Below, piece after piece: positions 35,501 through 46,649 of a DNA stretch of 64,000 nucleotides. Position numbers and translations under genes: made by a program. Position 1 is the first letter of the stretch. Each line of letters begins with the position of its first letter. Below the pieces are notes generated by a model. The model saw only the letters and a list, made by a program, of their open reading frames with translations, had not been told where the DNA came from and made no database searches. The stretch is from Chinchilla lanigera (lineage: Eukaryota > Chordata > Mammalia > Rodentia > Chinchillidae), in contig NW_004955417.1 in NCBI RefSeq assembly GCF_000276665.1, positions 11,781,656 through 11,845,655 of the forward strand, in the 5' to 3' direction.

Positions 35501-36129
35501 AACTGACTTTTAGCATGGTCATAGTCAGCTGTGGCTCAGTGTTCCAAAGGAAAATACTTTCAAACAGATGAAGAAAAAGAAAAAATATTAACGGTTTTGG
35601 CCCTGTGGCTTCATGAGAGAGTAAAATATTTCTACAGCCTCCATCAAATTACTCCCATACTTCAAAATATAAGCAATAAACTCACTGAATTTTATGGGAT
35701 AAATCATGTTTCTTCTGATAGATCAGTTACTAAAAGTCAGTTCTTAGTAAAGTGACCCATGTGGCCGTTCTAAATCTTTTAGTGAGTAGGGATAATAAGA
35801 GTAAACAATAAAGAGCTTTTTTTCATCATTTATGGTGCTATTTTATACTCTGTAAAAGGCAGCGGTTACCACTTTGCAGCTAAACCTTAGAATAAAGAAC
35901 ATCTTTTACACTGATAAGACAGCACGTGTCTCAGGTTTTCATAAATGAAATTCCTATCATCAGAATATTTGCTACCTGCTTGTTTTGTGCATGTGTTTTG
36001 CATTGTTTCCTATTTTTAATTGATATAGCCTAATTACATATATTTATGGGGTACAGTTTCTCTGTCCATGAGGAAAACTAGGGGAAAAACCTTACTGCTA
36101 GAAAGTCCTTTTATCCACTCATTTGAAAA
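35501..36129. other. Unassigned sequence with a 74-codon frame
   Basis: The plus-strand frame at 35531-35755 (starts MAQCSKGKYF) is not recognised and has no flanking gene structure. Confidence 0.35.
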
Positions 36130-36260
36130 ATGTGAACCAAGTACCCATTGTTTATCAGGTACACTTACAGCCATAAACAAAGCAGACAAAAATTCCTCAC
36201 CCTTCTGAAGCTCATAATGGAGCTAGATGCAGACAATTAACAAAATTACTTGCTTGTCTG
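36130..36260 (+). repeat. Ancient dispersed repeat, head part
   Basis: 'caagtacccattgtttatcaggtaca', 'agcagacaaaaattcctcaccc', 'gaagctcataatggagc' follow the same repeat as 35285-35500. Confidence 0.5.
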
Positions 36261-36790
36261 AGGGGTCTTGGAAGGAAAAGTCCAGACATGCCCTTGCTTT
36301 AAAGTCTGGAGGTCTCTGGAACACAGGAAGCAGCTGAGTGTTTCAGCACGTCCCCCTTGTTACCACCGACACAGTTGTTAGGTGTGGGCTCCAAGCATGT
36401 CCCACGCTGGCAAGTCTGTTGGGTGATGCTGCACTGTAAGCCTTCTGGCCCAGAGGAGGATCATCTGTCAGGCAGTATTTCTGCCCAACTCTCAACTGTG
36501 GTTATAGGCCATCTAAAGGGAGTGGGACACGATCAATCGTCACAGGATAATTTGCTTAAAGAGGCATCGTGGGCCACAGCTGGAAACGAGTGCATTAAGA
36601 GTGACAGGATCTTGGCAGTCGCAGAGTCTGAGATTTTGAGTCTTGCTTTTCAACCAAACCAAGTGGGATGGCAGGGCATTCATTAGGCAGACAGGGCCTT
36701 CCCCGTGGCGAAGCTCTCGCATTGCGTCACCCCTAATCCCACCCAAAGACTGAAGAAGACAGCTCCAGGTCTCAGTTCATCAAACGTGAA
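36261..36790. other. Unassigned sequence with a 109-codon frame
   Basis: The plus-strand frame 36357-36686 shows no domain I recognise. Local GC is higher than average. Confidence 0.4.
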
Positions 36791-36990
36791 GCTTGTGGTG
36801 GGTTTCACTGCAAAAGTCAATTTTATTTTGAAAAGTATAAAGTGCTATTAATCTAGAGTGTTTATTATGAGTTGTTTCAATTATTCACATGAAGAATACA
36901 CAAACAAGAAAATTACTATACGTGCTTTGTACAAACTTTAACCAAGAGTTTCTTCTGTAAACTGTATGCCTGAAATCCAGCCATTAACTC
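36790..36990. promoter_or_regulatory. Candidate conserved non-coding element
   Basis: 200 bp of AT-rich, low-repeat, non-low-complexity text ('gtcaattttattttg', 'gctattaatctagag', 'caattattcacatg') of the kind seen in conserved developmental enhancers. The call rests on texture alone. Confidence 0.2.
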
Positions 36991-37079
36991 AGTGGAAAAG
37001 AAAATAACATGGAGGTTGGGAATTGTCTCAGCAGCTGGTAATTGTACACTGCAAACAGAAGGGTCCTCGTATTTGGAAA

Positions 37080-37300
37080 TGTCTGTGATACTCAATTAGA
37101 CACAGTTATCAAATGCCTACTTTGTGCCATGCACCGTGCCGTGAGTCATAGTTAAGCCACCCATAGCCTTATGAATTAGTGCTACCACGACATTTGACAA
37201 GTAGGAAACTGAAATCAGAAAATGTAAGTAAGTGGCCCAAGGTCAGAGCAGAGAGTCCCATCCAGGTGAATGCACACTTTTCACTATTTCAGACAAATTT
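37080..37300 (-). repeat. MIR SINE, reverse
   Basis: 'gcctactttgtgccatgcacc', 'gacaagtaggaaactgaaatcag', 'gtaagtggcccaaggtcagagc' are antisense MIR landmarks. Confidence 0.75.
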
Positions 37301-37814
37301 AACTCCTGTTGTTAGTTTGCAGTGGTAGAGATGAAGGACATAGCCATGCTTCCCCCAAGACAGTTTCCTATTAAAGAGCAATAGCTCGTGGTTATACTCT
37401 AGGGGTAAAATTTCAGAGGACTTTCAGTCTCTATCACAGAATATTTTATTTTTAGAAATAGGGAGCATACAGCCACTTTATAATAATAGAAACATAATAT
37501 GTGTTTCATAGTTATAGAATAAAATTCAGCCACCCCAACTCCTCCTGTCTTTCTTGTCCTTTGACCTTCCTCTGTCTGAGGCCATCTTATCTGACTGGGT
37601 TCATGAAACTCCCTGCAGTCTTGTGCAAAGGATTCTCAGTTTCATCACTAAAGGATCAGTGGTTTGAGGAAGACTTGTGCTGCAAATGAGAATTTAGGTT
37701 CAAAATTTTCAGAGGAGTGCTGTAGAAGTGGGCTATACTGAGAGACTGGGGACTTCTATGCCTGGAAGTTTTGCGAGCAAAAAGAACAAACATTCTCTAG
37801 TAATTTGGAAAATC
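37301..37814. other. Unassigned sequence
   Basis: No gene or repeat recognised. Confidence 0.5.
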
Positions 37815-37970
37815 ACCCAAAGACCTGGTGTAAATGACCCCTTATTTGTTAAATAGAGATAACATTTGAAGTTATAAAATTGTGGTGAAGCTTAAATGAA
37901 ATAAATTACATGGAGTAACTAATGGAATGCCTGTTACATGGTAGGAGCTCAACTATGTCATTCCTATCAC
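37815..37970 (+). repeat. MIR SINE
   Basis: 'tgttaaatagagataacatttg', 'gcttaaatgaaataaatta', 'cctgttacatggtaggagctc' follow the MIR 3' half. Confidence 0.7.
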
Positions 37971-39195
37971 CCACCAATGGATTATGACATACAGAAAGTG
38001 ATCTCTAAGGGAAGACATCTGTTTAATACAAAGCCTTCTCCGCCCACTCGTGTGGCTCAAAATTGCTTCAAACTGAATTTGATTTGAGACGTAACCTTTT
38101 CCAAGTTAAAAGATCACCCAAACTAAGAGAGGAAGCAGAGCAGGGGAGTTTTATTACTTTCTTGTCTTTGTCCTGCAGATGGGCCCTGAAATCGAGTGGT
38201 TTTAATCCTTCTTCCTATTTTCCAAGACTTTGTCTCTTACTAAACACTCAGAAATGTCATTGGAACAAGTTTACTTTGTGTATGAAAAACTCAAAGCAAG
38301 GACTTTTCATATTTCTGAATGGAGACCCCACTATTAGTCCAACCAACATTCCAGATCATTTCAATTAGTTATTTACTTAAATTTTCACATCTTCTTCCTA
38401 TGAATATAGATAGTCTCTGAGGAGCATGACTTGTTTTTTCCTTATGGTTATTATATTAGGTTACTTGAGTTAACGTACTACATCAGGAATGTTCCACTTG
38501 CTAAACTTTTTGAGGGTTTCTTCAATTCACTAACATATTCATCAGCTAAATGAGAAGTCCCCTAAAGAGGACTTTTGTCTTCCTCTTTCATATTTCTCCC
38601 CAGACTTTGAAGTGGAAATACATGATTGATGGATAGTATCATTACACAGTTCCTTAGGGACACCCATTACTCTGTCACAGAGGTGCTCCTTGTGGGCTTG
38701 TGTAGCTCAAGTTCACTTCTTCTAAATGTCCAAACAGTTCATGAAAGAGCCATGCTGATGCAGTTTGTCCACGCATGTGCATTTTCTCTCTTCAGACAGG
38801 GGAAGACAGGGGTCAAGAAATAATAGAAGAGAAGATGGAGAGAAAGAAAAGGCTCAGAGGTGAAAAAAATTTTTATATGTTTTATGGGGAGGGACAAACA
38901 TGTAGAGCAGCCCCAGTCCAGTGTGATGGCTTAAAGTCAGGTGACTCTCTTACGGCTCTACATTGCAAACTATATCCTTCCTGAGCTCCATGGTTGTGCT
39001 GACAGGGATCAAAACTGCCTGTGAGTAGCACTGTTCCAAAATTACTCACACAGCACTCAGGTGCTCAAAGAAAATTAGTTACTTTCTTCCTGTATACCTG
39101 ATCTGGTTACCTTTTTTCACTAGCCCTCTACCTGCTTGAGTAGAGAAAAAGTGCATCGATAAATATAACGAGCCCAATTTAGTCAGTTATGCAGA
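37971..39195. other. Unassigned sequence
   Basis: Contains a 101-codon plus frame (38063-38368) with no recognised domain. No gene supported. Confidence 0.5.
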
Positions 39196-40010
39196 ATCTT
39201 TACAATGACTAGGTTTTCTGCTCTTGTCTTCAGACTCTCTTCTCCCTTTCTTACTCTTCTCTCTGAGTCTCCTGGTCCATGGGGGTGGGGGAAGGGAGCC
39301 CCTGGATCTGCACTTGTGCTTGGGTGTGAGGTGCCTGGTGTCTGCTTAGGAATGCTTGACACCACCCCTATGGCTGGCGTCCACAGCTGGCGCCTGCAGC
39401 TGACATCTGTGGCTGATGTACTTTTGGTCTATTTCTGCTTGGCTTGCTTGCTCGGGGAGCCCCTCCCTCAAGACTTGCCCCATTCCCACCCTACTTTCAC
39501 TGGAAAGACCCCTCTGAGTCTTTGCCAAATCTGTCACCTCGGGCCCCTGCTGTCCACCCTCGTTCTGAGGCTGCAGGCTCATTTCAGTCTCCGTCCCAGA
39601 AGCTGGGAACAATTCGGTGGCTTGTAACATTGGTGTCCATGCTACAGGAGAGAAGGAAAACTCAGGTGTACAAGCTTGTGCTTTCTTCAAGTTAAATGTT
39701 ACTTTCACTTGGTGAATTATGTAAGCCTCATATAGTTGTAGGATCAGTTGTCTCCAGCAAAAGAAGGGGTGGGCCACCAGGAACTGTGGTTTCACTCTGG
39801 TTTCAACATGTCCACTGTTCCTCCTCACCCCAGGGGGATTTTGAAGACCCAGAGAGGAGATATTCACCTATTTTCTTTCTCATCCCTCTTAGCTCTTTGC
39901 TCTGTCATCCCACCTCCACTATCCACAGTTAGGTCTGGGAGGAGCAAACTTTTCTCTTACATGACACCTTTTCTCTACCGTACATAAAACTGTAGCCTGT
40001 GCTACTTTAA
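39196..40010. other. GC-richer block, possible LTR relic
   Basis: Distinctly GC-richer than its neighbours, with the longest open frame in the window (173 codons, minus, 39346-39867) and an overlapping 140-codon plus frame (39205-39627). Neither shows a known domain. Around 39600-39640 the text 'ttcggtggcttgtaacattgg' recalls the end of an LTR plus primer-binding site, so an LTR relic is one reading. I cannot confirm it. Confidence 0.3.
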
Positions 40011-40227
40011 AACTAGTCTTAATAGAGCAGGTAGACATGAAGATGATTTAGAAAATTCTCACCCAGTAATCCAAGACTATTATCTTGCTAAAAAAACCTT
40101 CTTTTGAATGGCAAAACCTAACAATAATTTCCCTTTATCTTCTGTTATGTTGTGACATTACTTTTTATTGCCCAGAAATTTGATCATGGGTACATAAAAA
40201 GAAAGAGAAATATTAATATCATTCAAT

Positions 40228-40300
40228 TATCCTGCCTTTCAAGCAAAAGGTCCTGAGTTCGATTCCCAGTACCAAATAATAATAATAATAATAAATTTGA
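40228..40300 (+). mobile_element. 5'-truncated ID SINE with (ATA)n tail
   Basis: 'caagcaaaaggtcctgagttcgattcccagtacc' is the 3' half of an ID element including the B box, followed by a tail that became an AAT/ATA microsatellite (40276-40295). Confidence 0.8.
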
Positions 40301-40553
40301 AAAAAATATGCTCATTATGTGTTACTTCATCACTAGCAGTGGGATGGCTTGAGAGGACAGAGATGTCTTCCCTGTCCTTCCTCAATGGGCTCTACTTCTG
40401 AATGACTAATGTTTCTGATTGGTTTTAGGGGTTTGGAGTGTAGTACTTCTCCTTCATCCTTCAAAATTGTCTGTAATCATTCATCCAAGTCTATATCTGG
40501 GGCTCATCTTTCCATAGGATACCACCAAGATCCTGCAGCTAAAAATGAAATCT

Positions 40554-40670
40554 CTTTGATCTTCCATCCATTCATTAAATATTTCTTAATACCTACATAT
40601 GATATATTCTGATCCAAGTGCTGTATGGAATAGAACTGAAGATGAGATAAAATAAATCTGCCAAAAATAT
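40554..40670 (+). repeat. Ancient dispersed repeat, head fragment
   Basis: 'cattcattaaatatttcttaatacc', 'ctgatccaagtgctgtatgg', 'agatgagataaaataaa' match the repeat head described at 35285. Confidence 0.4.
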
Positions 40671-40783
40671 TTTAGCTTACAATTTGAGGTTCTCTTCTAG
40701 GATCATTTATCCAAAGCAGCTCAGAGTAGTAAACTGCTTCCTAAAGGTTGAGAATTACCTAAACGTCATTCATTCATTGATCT

Positions 40784-40891
40784 TTTCAATAAACTGATTA
40801 TTGAAATTATTGAAATTATTATTGATTGAATTATTATTGATAATTATTATTGAAATTGATTATTGAAATTATTATTATTCAATAAACTGAT
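40784..40891. repeat. AT-rich tandem array (ATTGAAATT units)
   Basis: 'TTATTGAAATTATTGAAATT'-type units fill 40798-40880. The flanking phrase TTCAATAAACTGAT occurs on both sides (40784-40797 and 40878-40891), so the array probably arose by expansion between two copies of it. Confidence 0.8.
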
Positions 40892-41019
40892 CATATGCTA
40901 ACTGATTACCCATTATATGTCAGATAGTTTGCTAGGTTCTGGGGAGGCTGAGATTATTAGAACACATTTTCTTCCTCAAAGGGGTCTAGTTTGTAAGGTA
41001 GACAGACTTCCTTATGATA
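40892..41019 (+). repeat. Ancient dispersed repeat, head part
   Basis: 'cccattatatgtcagatagtttgctaggttctggggaggctgag' matches the repeat head. It appears to continue after the SINE insertion at 41020-41215, through about 41500 ('gtgtccaggcagagttagcagc'). Confidence 0.45.
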
Positions 41020-41215
41020 CTGAAGACTGAACTTTTGAACAACTTTACACTGATCTACATCCTCAGCCCTTTAAATTTTTTTTTTAAATTTTGACTCAGC
41101 ATCTCACCAAGTTGCTAAATTGTCTAAACTGGGCTCAAACTTGTGGTCCTCCTGCCTCAGCCTCCCACAGCCCTGGGGTTACAGGCATGCTCCACCGTAC
41201 CTGCAAATGCAGACT
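41020..41215 (-). mobile_element. Fused B1-ID SINE (B1-dID/B4 type)
   Basis: Plus-strand order is a worn ID antisense half ('gatctacatcctcagcc'), a T-rich spacer, then B1 antisense ('ctcaccaagttgctaaattg', 'cctgcctcagcctcccacagc', 'ggggttacaggcatgctccacc'). On the minus strand it is therefore B1 followed by ID, a fused rodent SINE. Strongly decayed, so old. Confidence 0.75.
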
Positions 41216-41499
41216 TTTCAGTGGCAAGGATAGTGCAGTTATAGGTGCTCCCCTGACCCTTGGAGGTGGACGCTACATGAGCTCATGATACAGTGAACAC
41301 CAAGAAAGTCATGGTCAAGTTGATCTTTGGTTGAAGAGGAAGGTGTACAGGAAGGGTCCATGAAGAAGGTAATGGTTTAACTAAGACTTCAAATGCTCAT
41401 GGTTTCTTTTTCTTTGTTTGTTTTATTATAAGCAAGGAAAGGTGTCCAGGCAGAGTTAGCAGCAAGAGCAAGAGCCTGGACCTGGTTGGCAGCCTAGAG

Positions 41500-43729
41500 C
41501 AGCATGGTTGCTACAGAAGAGCTCTGAGCGTTTTTCTGCACCTGCCAGCCAGTTCTTAGCTGTCCTGCTTCTTTTCACATTGTACCCTACAGGTAGGAAA
41601 CCATCAGCTTATAAAGTCAGTCACCAGCAAGAACTTTAAAAGAAGGCCATGTGCAGAGGGCTGGGAGAGGGGAGGACTGGTCCTCCTGTTGTGGACAGTC
41701 ATGTCTCATAATCTGGAAAACTCCCACAGAGGCATCTGCTCCAAACATATGCCAAGCCCCAGCTCTGCGTTTCTTTATTTTTGTGGGGTTGACTAAGGCA
41801 CAGGCAGCCTGCCAGGTCCCTGTCCTCCTGGAGCTCCGCTTGCTTCAGAGGAAATGCCACACGTGGAGGAAAGGTCGATGGGATGGCAATTTGCAACAGG
41901 CGCGTGGGGACAGCACAAAGTAACTGCTGAGAGCTGTGAGCTTCGGGGCAGCAGAGCCAGTCCTCTCCTCACCTGGCCTCACTCTCCCCAGGATGGTCCC
42001 GGGAGCTGACAAAGGCAAAGGCTCTTTGTGCAGCTCATTTTTACCCAGCCTAGACGTCCTTAAATGTCTGTTTACTTCTGTCACTCAAATGTGACCTATA
42101 TCTGTACAAACCAAGGAGGAACAACTTGATCCTTAGCCTCTCTGACCTCCTTATTTAAAACAGGCAGGAAATGAATAGTGGAATGTCAACAACAAACCAG
42201 AATCTGTGTCCCACAGTCTTTGGGATCTTGGGCGCAGCACCTACACACAGTTTCCCCTGTGTATGCGGAAGGCAAACGGGGTCAACTCTGGGGCTTTCTG
42301 GGAAGTCAGGGATCTTGTATAAATAGGGCCAGACAAAACAGTTTGTTCTGTACAGGTAATGGGGCATTGGATTCATTTGAATCCCCCAGCACTCTGTTTC
42401 AATTCCGTTCGAATCACTTAAGACCCCCACGTCTGTGATCCATCCCTGCAGTATGGACATAGCTGTAGTATGTCCATGCCATAGAAGTGCGGTCAAGTTC
42501 AAAGGAAAAAAATGTATTAATAATGCTGAACCCACCACCATACTAGGAAAAAAGGGATCCATAGCCATTTGCTTTGATGATTAATTAAGCTTCTTTATTC
42601 TTTGTATCAGCCAAGAGCTTTTAGGTAGGGAGCACTAAGGAAAATATGCAAGCCATGTCATTAGGATACCTGGCACTAACAGACACTACACGTACACAGG
42701 TACACACACAGATGTGTACACAAAATATCTAAAAACAAAGGAAAACGTTTTTATTGGTATTTGGAAGGATCATTATGTTGAAAGGGAAAAAAATCCTCTA
42801 ATCCAGTGAAGCCCAAAGGAAACCTGCTAACACCGTCGTAGTCCAGAGAATGAAAACACGATTTTGGTGTGCATCTGAGAAGCACTGGGTGGACTGGGAA
42901 TGAAATATGGGGTGCTGAGGACTAGGGGTACTGAAGCATGAGGGTACTGGAGAAAGCTCAGGGACTGGTTGAAGGCCTCTGACTGGTTTATCAAGTAGCC
43001 TGAGCCTTTGCTCAAGTGTCTTCTGCTTCAAAATCAACAAGCATCCATCGGAAACCTATCTGGGGCCCCATGAGTGTCCTCAGGGGTTCATCTGAGATTT
43101 GCGCACAAGTACACCAACCAAAAGGGATGCTGCGATTTGCCCCTTAACAAAGACACAACAAGGTCAACCTTGGAGCACAAGGGGAGGGCGGGATGGTGTG
43201 ATGTCAAGGACAGAACAAGAGTACAGGCAGTTCCCTGGCCTCTAAGAACTTACATTCTGGGTAGAGAAAATATAAAGGGCCAGATTTGACATTTGAAAGC
43301 TAAGATAACTAAGAAGGGCCAAGTTTTCCCTAGGTATGTGTTAGCTTTCTCCTTCACTTACTCTTTAATTTTGTTGCCAATATATTTGTGTGTATGATTT
43401 TGTCTTGATTAAAAGTGCAGTTTCGTTCACATCACATGAGCACCAATGGAACTACGGAAGGTGATGGCTATGTTAATTTATTTGATTATGTGGTAATTTT
43501 GTAATATCTCCGTACATCAACGTAGCATAATATACTACACAGTTTTATTTGTCAAGTACATTTCAACAAAGTTGGAATAATAGATACAAGGAGATTTGAC
43601 TCTATAAAATAAAAACAAAAATGCTATTTCATGACTGAGTTATTAGATCAAAAAAAAAAAAATCATCGTTCATACCCATTCTTCACAAGGCACTAGAAAA
43701 CCTGTATTTCCTGGAGTTGGCAAAATACT
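41500..43729. other. Unassigned sequence
   Basis: 2.2 kb without a supported gene. Opposing open frames at 41651-41923 and 42155-42568 show no domain. A TATA-box-like site is noted separately. Confidence 0.5.
42317..42330 (+). promoter_or_regulatory. TATA-box-like site (TATAAATAG)
   Basis: TGTATAAATAGGGCC is a strong match to the TATA-box consensus with GC-rich flank, in a non-repetitive block. There is no supported transcript downstream. It may be chance or an LTR promoter relic. Confidence 0.25.
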
Positions 43730-43874
43730 TCTTTTAGACAGCAAATATTTACTGAAAGCCCACTGTGAGTGCTGTGTCTTGCTATGATACACCTATTTTT
43801 TTAAAAGTCAGGGCCGGACAAAGCTCGCAAGCATGGAGAGGTCATAGGTCTCCACACAAAGGGGCTGCTGTTTT

Positions 43875-44100
43875 GATTTCAAGCGCCATGCAGGAGTTAG
43901 GCTGACTCACTAACCCTGTGACTTTGGGAAAGTCATTTCACTTCTCTGAGTCACAGTTTCATTTTTGCTAAAAGAAGTGTAGGAATGAAACCTAACTTAG
44001 TTCTGAGGATTAAAGAAGAAAATGTATTTCAAGATTTTAGTAGTACTTGGCACATAGAAAGTACTCAGTAGATGTAGAAATAATACTATGATTACAGCAC
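43875..44100 (+). repeat. MIR SINE
   Basis: Well kept: 'cctgtgactttgggaaagtcatttcacttctctgagtcacagtttcat', later 'gtacttggcacatagaaagtactcag'. Confidence 0.85.
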
Positions 44101-44183
44101 AGTCAGTACTATCACAGCACTCATAGTCTGTTTTCCTTTTCTATGTGTGCACAAAACACTGACAATTTTTGTTCTATTAAAAG

Positions 44184-44283
44184 CCAGTGGGGGGCCTGGG
44201 ACATAGTTCAGTGGCACAAGTGTCTACCTGGCAAGCTCAAGGTCCTGAGTTTGATTCCTGGTACCCCCCCAAAAAACAGTGGA
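44184..44283 (+). mobile_element. ID SINE
   Basis: Body about 44191-44276: 'gggcctgggacatagttcagtggcac', core 'CTACCTGGCAAGCTCAAGG', B box 'GAGTTTGATTCCTGG', C7/A6 tail. CAGTGG flanks it on both sides (44185-44190, 44277-44282). It belongs with the 'ACATAG/ATATAG' type seen at 4810 rather than the 'ATTTAG' type. Confidence 0.88.
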
Positions 44284-44605
44284 ACTGTGGCTGCTTGTAA
44301 TACCCCTTCCCTTTTCCCTACACTTAACCAGACAATCCTTAGTTGGTCCCACAAGGGTCTTCCAAGATGCTTCCAAACCCGGGAGAGTGGTCTTCCTTTG
44401 TGTTCCTCCAACGCAGTGTACTTACCATGGCAGTGTGGGTTTGGGAAGATGTAATGAACTCTGATTGTTTTTGTCCGTTGTCCATGTCTGCCCCATTCAT
44501 CATCACCATTCCTCAGAATGCCAAGGACCGCACCTTGCTTTTGCTATTTCTTGAGAACTTAACATGATTCCTGCTATAATGTTCAGTGGATCCAATGAAT
44601 GTGTG
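44284..44605. other. Unassigned sequence
   Basis: No gene or repeat recognised. Confidence 0.5.
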
Positions 44606-44715
44606 ATAAAAAGAAGGGAAAGCAGGCAGGCAGGAAGGAAAGAAGGAAAAAAGGAAGGCTGGAAAGGAGAGAGGAGGAGAGGAAGGGAAAAGGAGGCAGG
44701 AAGGGTGGAAAGAGG
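44606..44715 (+). repeat. Purine-rich (GGAA) tract
   Basis: About 105 bp dominated by GGAAGG/GGCAGG units on the plus strand. Minus-strand frames here are Ser/Pro/Phe runs, not coding. Confidence 0.85.
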
Positions 44716-44849
44716 TGTTCTGCTGCTGGCAGTGTGACATCTGTCTGAGTCTGCACACCCTCTTGTCTCTCCTGCCCTATAAAGTGGAGGGAAGTTTGAG
44801 CAATGAGAATGTTTTACTTACCCCAAATCACCACTGGAGAAATCCACTG

Positions 44850-45290
44850 CATTACTGAGCACTGGTAATGGGTTGGCCCCAGTTCAGAATATAGGGTTTT
44901 GCTGGCCCTGCCAAGCAGGCTTATGCACGTGGCGCTTAGATGGTGCCTTTGCCCACACCTGTCTGGCTCAGGGAGCTTGCTGGGCTGTCAAGAGCAGAGC
45001 TGGGCATTGAGAAAGGCTGATGGGCTTTGATGAAAAAGAGAGCTGGGCACACAGGTCTCATTTATAATCCATTCCAGCTGCTCCTCTGCTGGGGGAAACT
45101 GGCATTCTGTTTTGTTGGCCCCTTTTCCATCAGGACAGCTGTGAAACCCTACTCAGTGAAGTAATCGCAATAACAACCACCACTTTGCATGCTGATGCCT
45201 TTCTTCCAAGGAACTCAAGGTTCTTTGGAGACATAACCTCATTAATCCATCCTGTATGAAGTGGTGGCTGATGGGGAGGGGTAGGAATTC
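44850..45290. promoter_or_regulatory. Candidate conserved non-coding element
   Basis: Non-repetitive, moderately GC-rich block with several E-box-like sites (CAGCTG near 45076 and 45134; 'cacctg' near 44957), 'ttatgcacgtggcgc' and a paired 'caataacaaccacc' site. The mixed site content and lack of repeats resemble an enhancer. No conservation evidence is available here. Confidence 0.25.
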
Positions 45291-45534
45291 TCACTCATAT
45301 TTCCAGGGCTAGGGGATTTAGGAAGGGAGAGTAAAAAAGAAAGAGGAAGACTTTAGAGCTAAGAAAGATAAGGGATGGTATCTTTCTCTTCTTAAGCCCC
45401 ACTTGGGACAAAGATAACACTTCATAGGACAAAGCTCAACTAAATGTGTGAGCAAACAACACGCACTATATACTCACCACCCCCCACAGGAAGACAATGC
45501 TAAATGAGGGATTACGAAGTCTGCTGCATAGCCC

Positions 45535-45785
45535 TGATATTGACACTAAATAGCTTTGTGACCATGAGCCAGCCTCCCACTCCAAGCAGCAGTTTCATAT
45601 TACAGCAGGTGACCTAATGGAAATGTCAAGGGAACACAGAGCCAAAGGTCCACAGAATGATGCTGCTTCTACCATGGCATTGTCTTAGCTCTTGTGCCTC
45701 AATTTTCTTATCTGCAAGATGATAAAGTCCGACTGCATTATCCATAAAATTCTTTTCAATTCCAATAAAACCAAGTGTTAGGGTA
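45535..45785 (+). repeat. MIR3-like SINE
   Basis: 'gtgaccatgagccagcctcc', 'ttgtgcctcaattttcttatctgcaagatgataaagtccgactgc' and 'aaaattcttttcaattcc' match MIR3. Confidence 0.7.
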
Positions 45786-45816
45786 TGATGAGCTGGAGAA
45801 CCACAAATCCAGCTGG

Positions 45817-45896
45817 GTCTAGAACAGTGGTGGTGAGCCACAGTGGACTGTTTATATCATTGGAAACCTAAAAGAGTCACTATCACTGGTTTAGAC
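45817..45896. mobile_element. Tiny hAT-like MITE, copy 1
   Basis: Body 45825-45888 (64 bp) starts CAGTGGTGGTGAGCCA and ends CACTATCACTG, which are partly inverted complements. Flanks GTCTAGAA (45817-45824) and GTTTAGAC (45889-45896) are an imperfect 8-bp TSD fitting the hAT preference for an nTnTAnAn-type target. Its interior resembles copy 2 at 47788-47861. Confidence 0.65.
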
Positions 45897-46156
45897 CTTA
45901 GGAAAACCAACAAGTACCCTTAACAGTTTTCAATTACTGTAAACCCAAAGCTCAGTGACTCCTACAAAGCAAGAGTATATCATTTCTCACTGTTCTGCGA
46001 CTTGTCTGGGTAGCTCTGTGACTTCATTTGGCAACACTTATGTGAGTGAATTTGGCATAACAATGGGCTGAGCATTGGGCTTAGCTGGGTCTTCTGTGAC
46101 AAGGGGGTCATACTTAATTGTTTGTTCTTCCATGTTCAGAGAAGCTATATTGGGAG

Positions 46157-46515
46157 CTATAGTTTGGATCTTAAGTATCCTCCAAAGGTTTGTGTGATAT
46201 AGGCTTGGGCCCCCACTTGGCACTTTTGAGAAGTGGGGCAAACATTAAGACACAGGGTCTCACAAGCAGTCTTTAGGTCATTAGGGCCATGTGCTTGAAA
46301 GGGACAGTGGGACCCTTGGACCCTGACTTCTTCTGCTGTTTCTTTTCACTTTCTGCTCATGAAGTGAAGGCTTCACCAGTCAGAAGCCCACAGCAATGAG
46401 GCCATTGATCATTGACTGGAACCTCTCAACTGTAAGCAAAGAAAACCTTGCCTGAGTCGATTCTGAACTGGTTATCCCAGGGATTGTTGTCACAATGGAA
46501 AGCTGACTAACATGC
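46157..46515 (+). mobile_element. MaLR solo LTR
   Basis: Begins 'tatagtttggatcttaagtatcc', passes 'cattagggccatgtgcttg' and 'actttctgctcatgaagtg', ends 'tgtcacaatggaaagctgactaacatg'. Same general family as 4610-5093, with no internal region nearby. Confidence 0.65.
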
Positions 46516-46649
46516 CAGACCTCCTCACTTAGTGGGGACAGAACCTCAGAAAGGCAGGTGCCAGGATGAGCTGTTCTTGTGTTGAATCTATTGATGTCTC
46601 ATTGGCCAAAGCAAGTCATGTGGCCAGAATCAATGAGGGAAGGAATGGC

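Noticed and set aside
44513..44758. Pro/Ser/Phe-rich minus-strand ORF
   Set aside because: Complement of the GGAA-rich tract.
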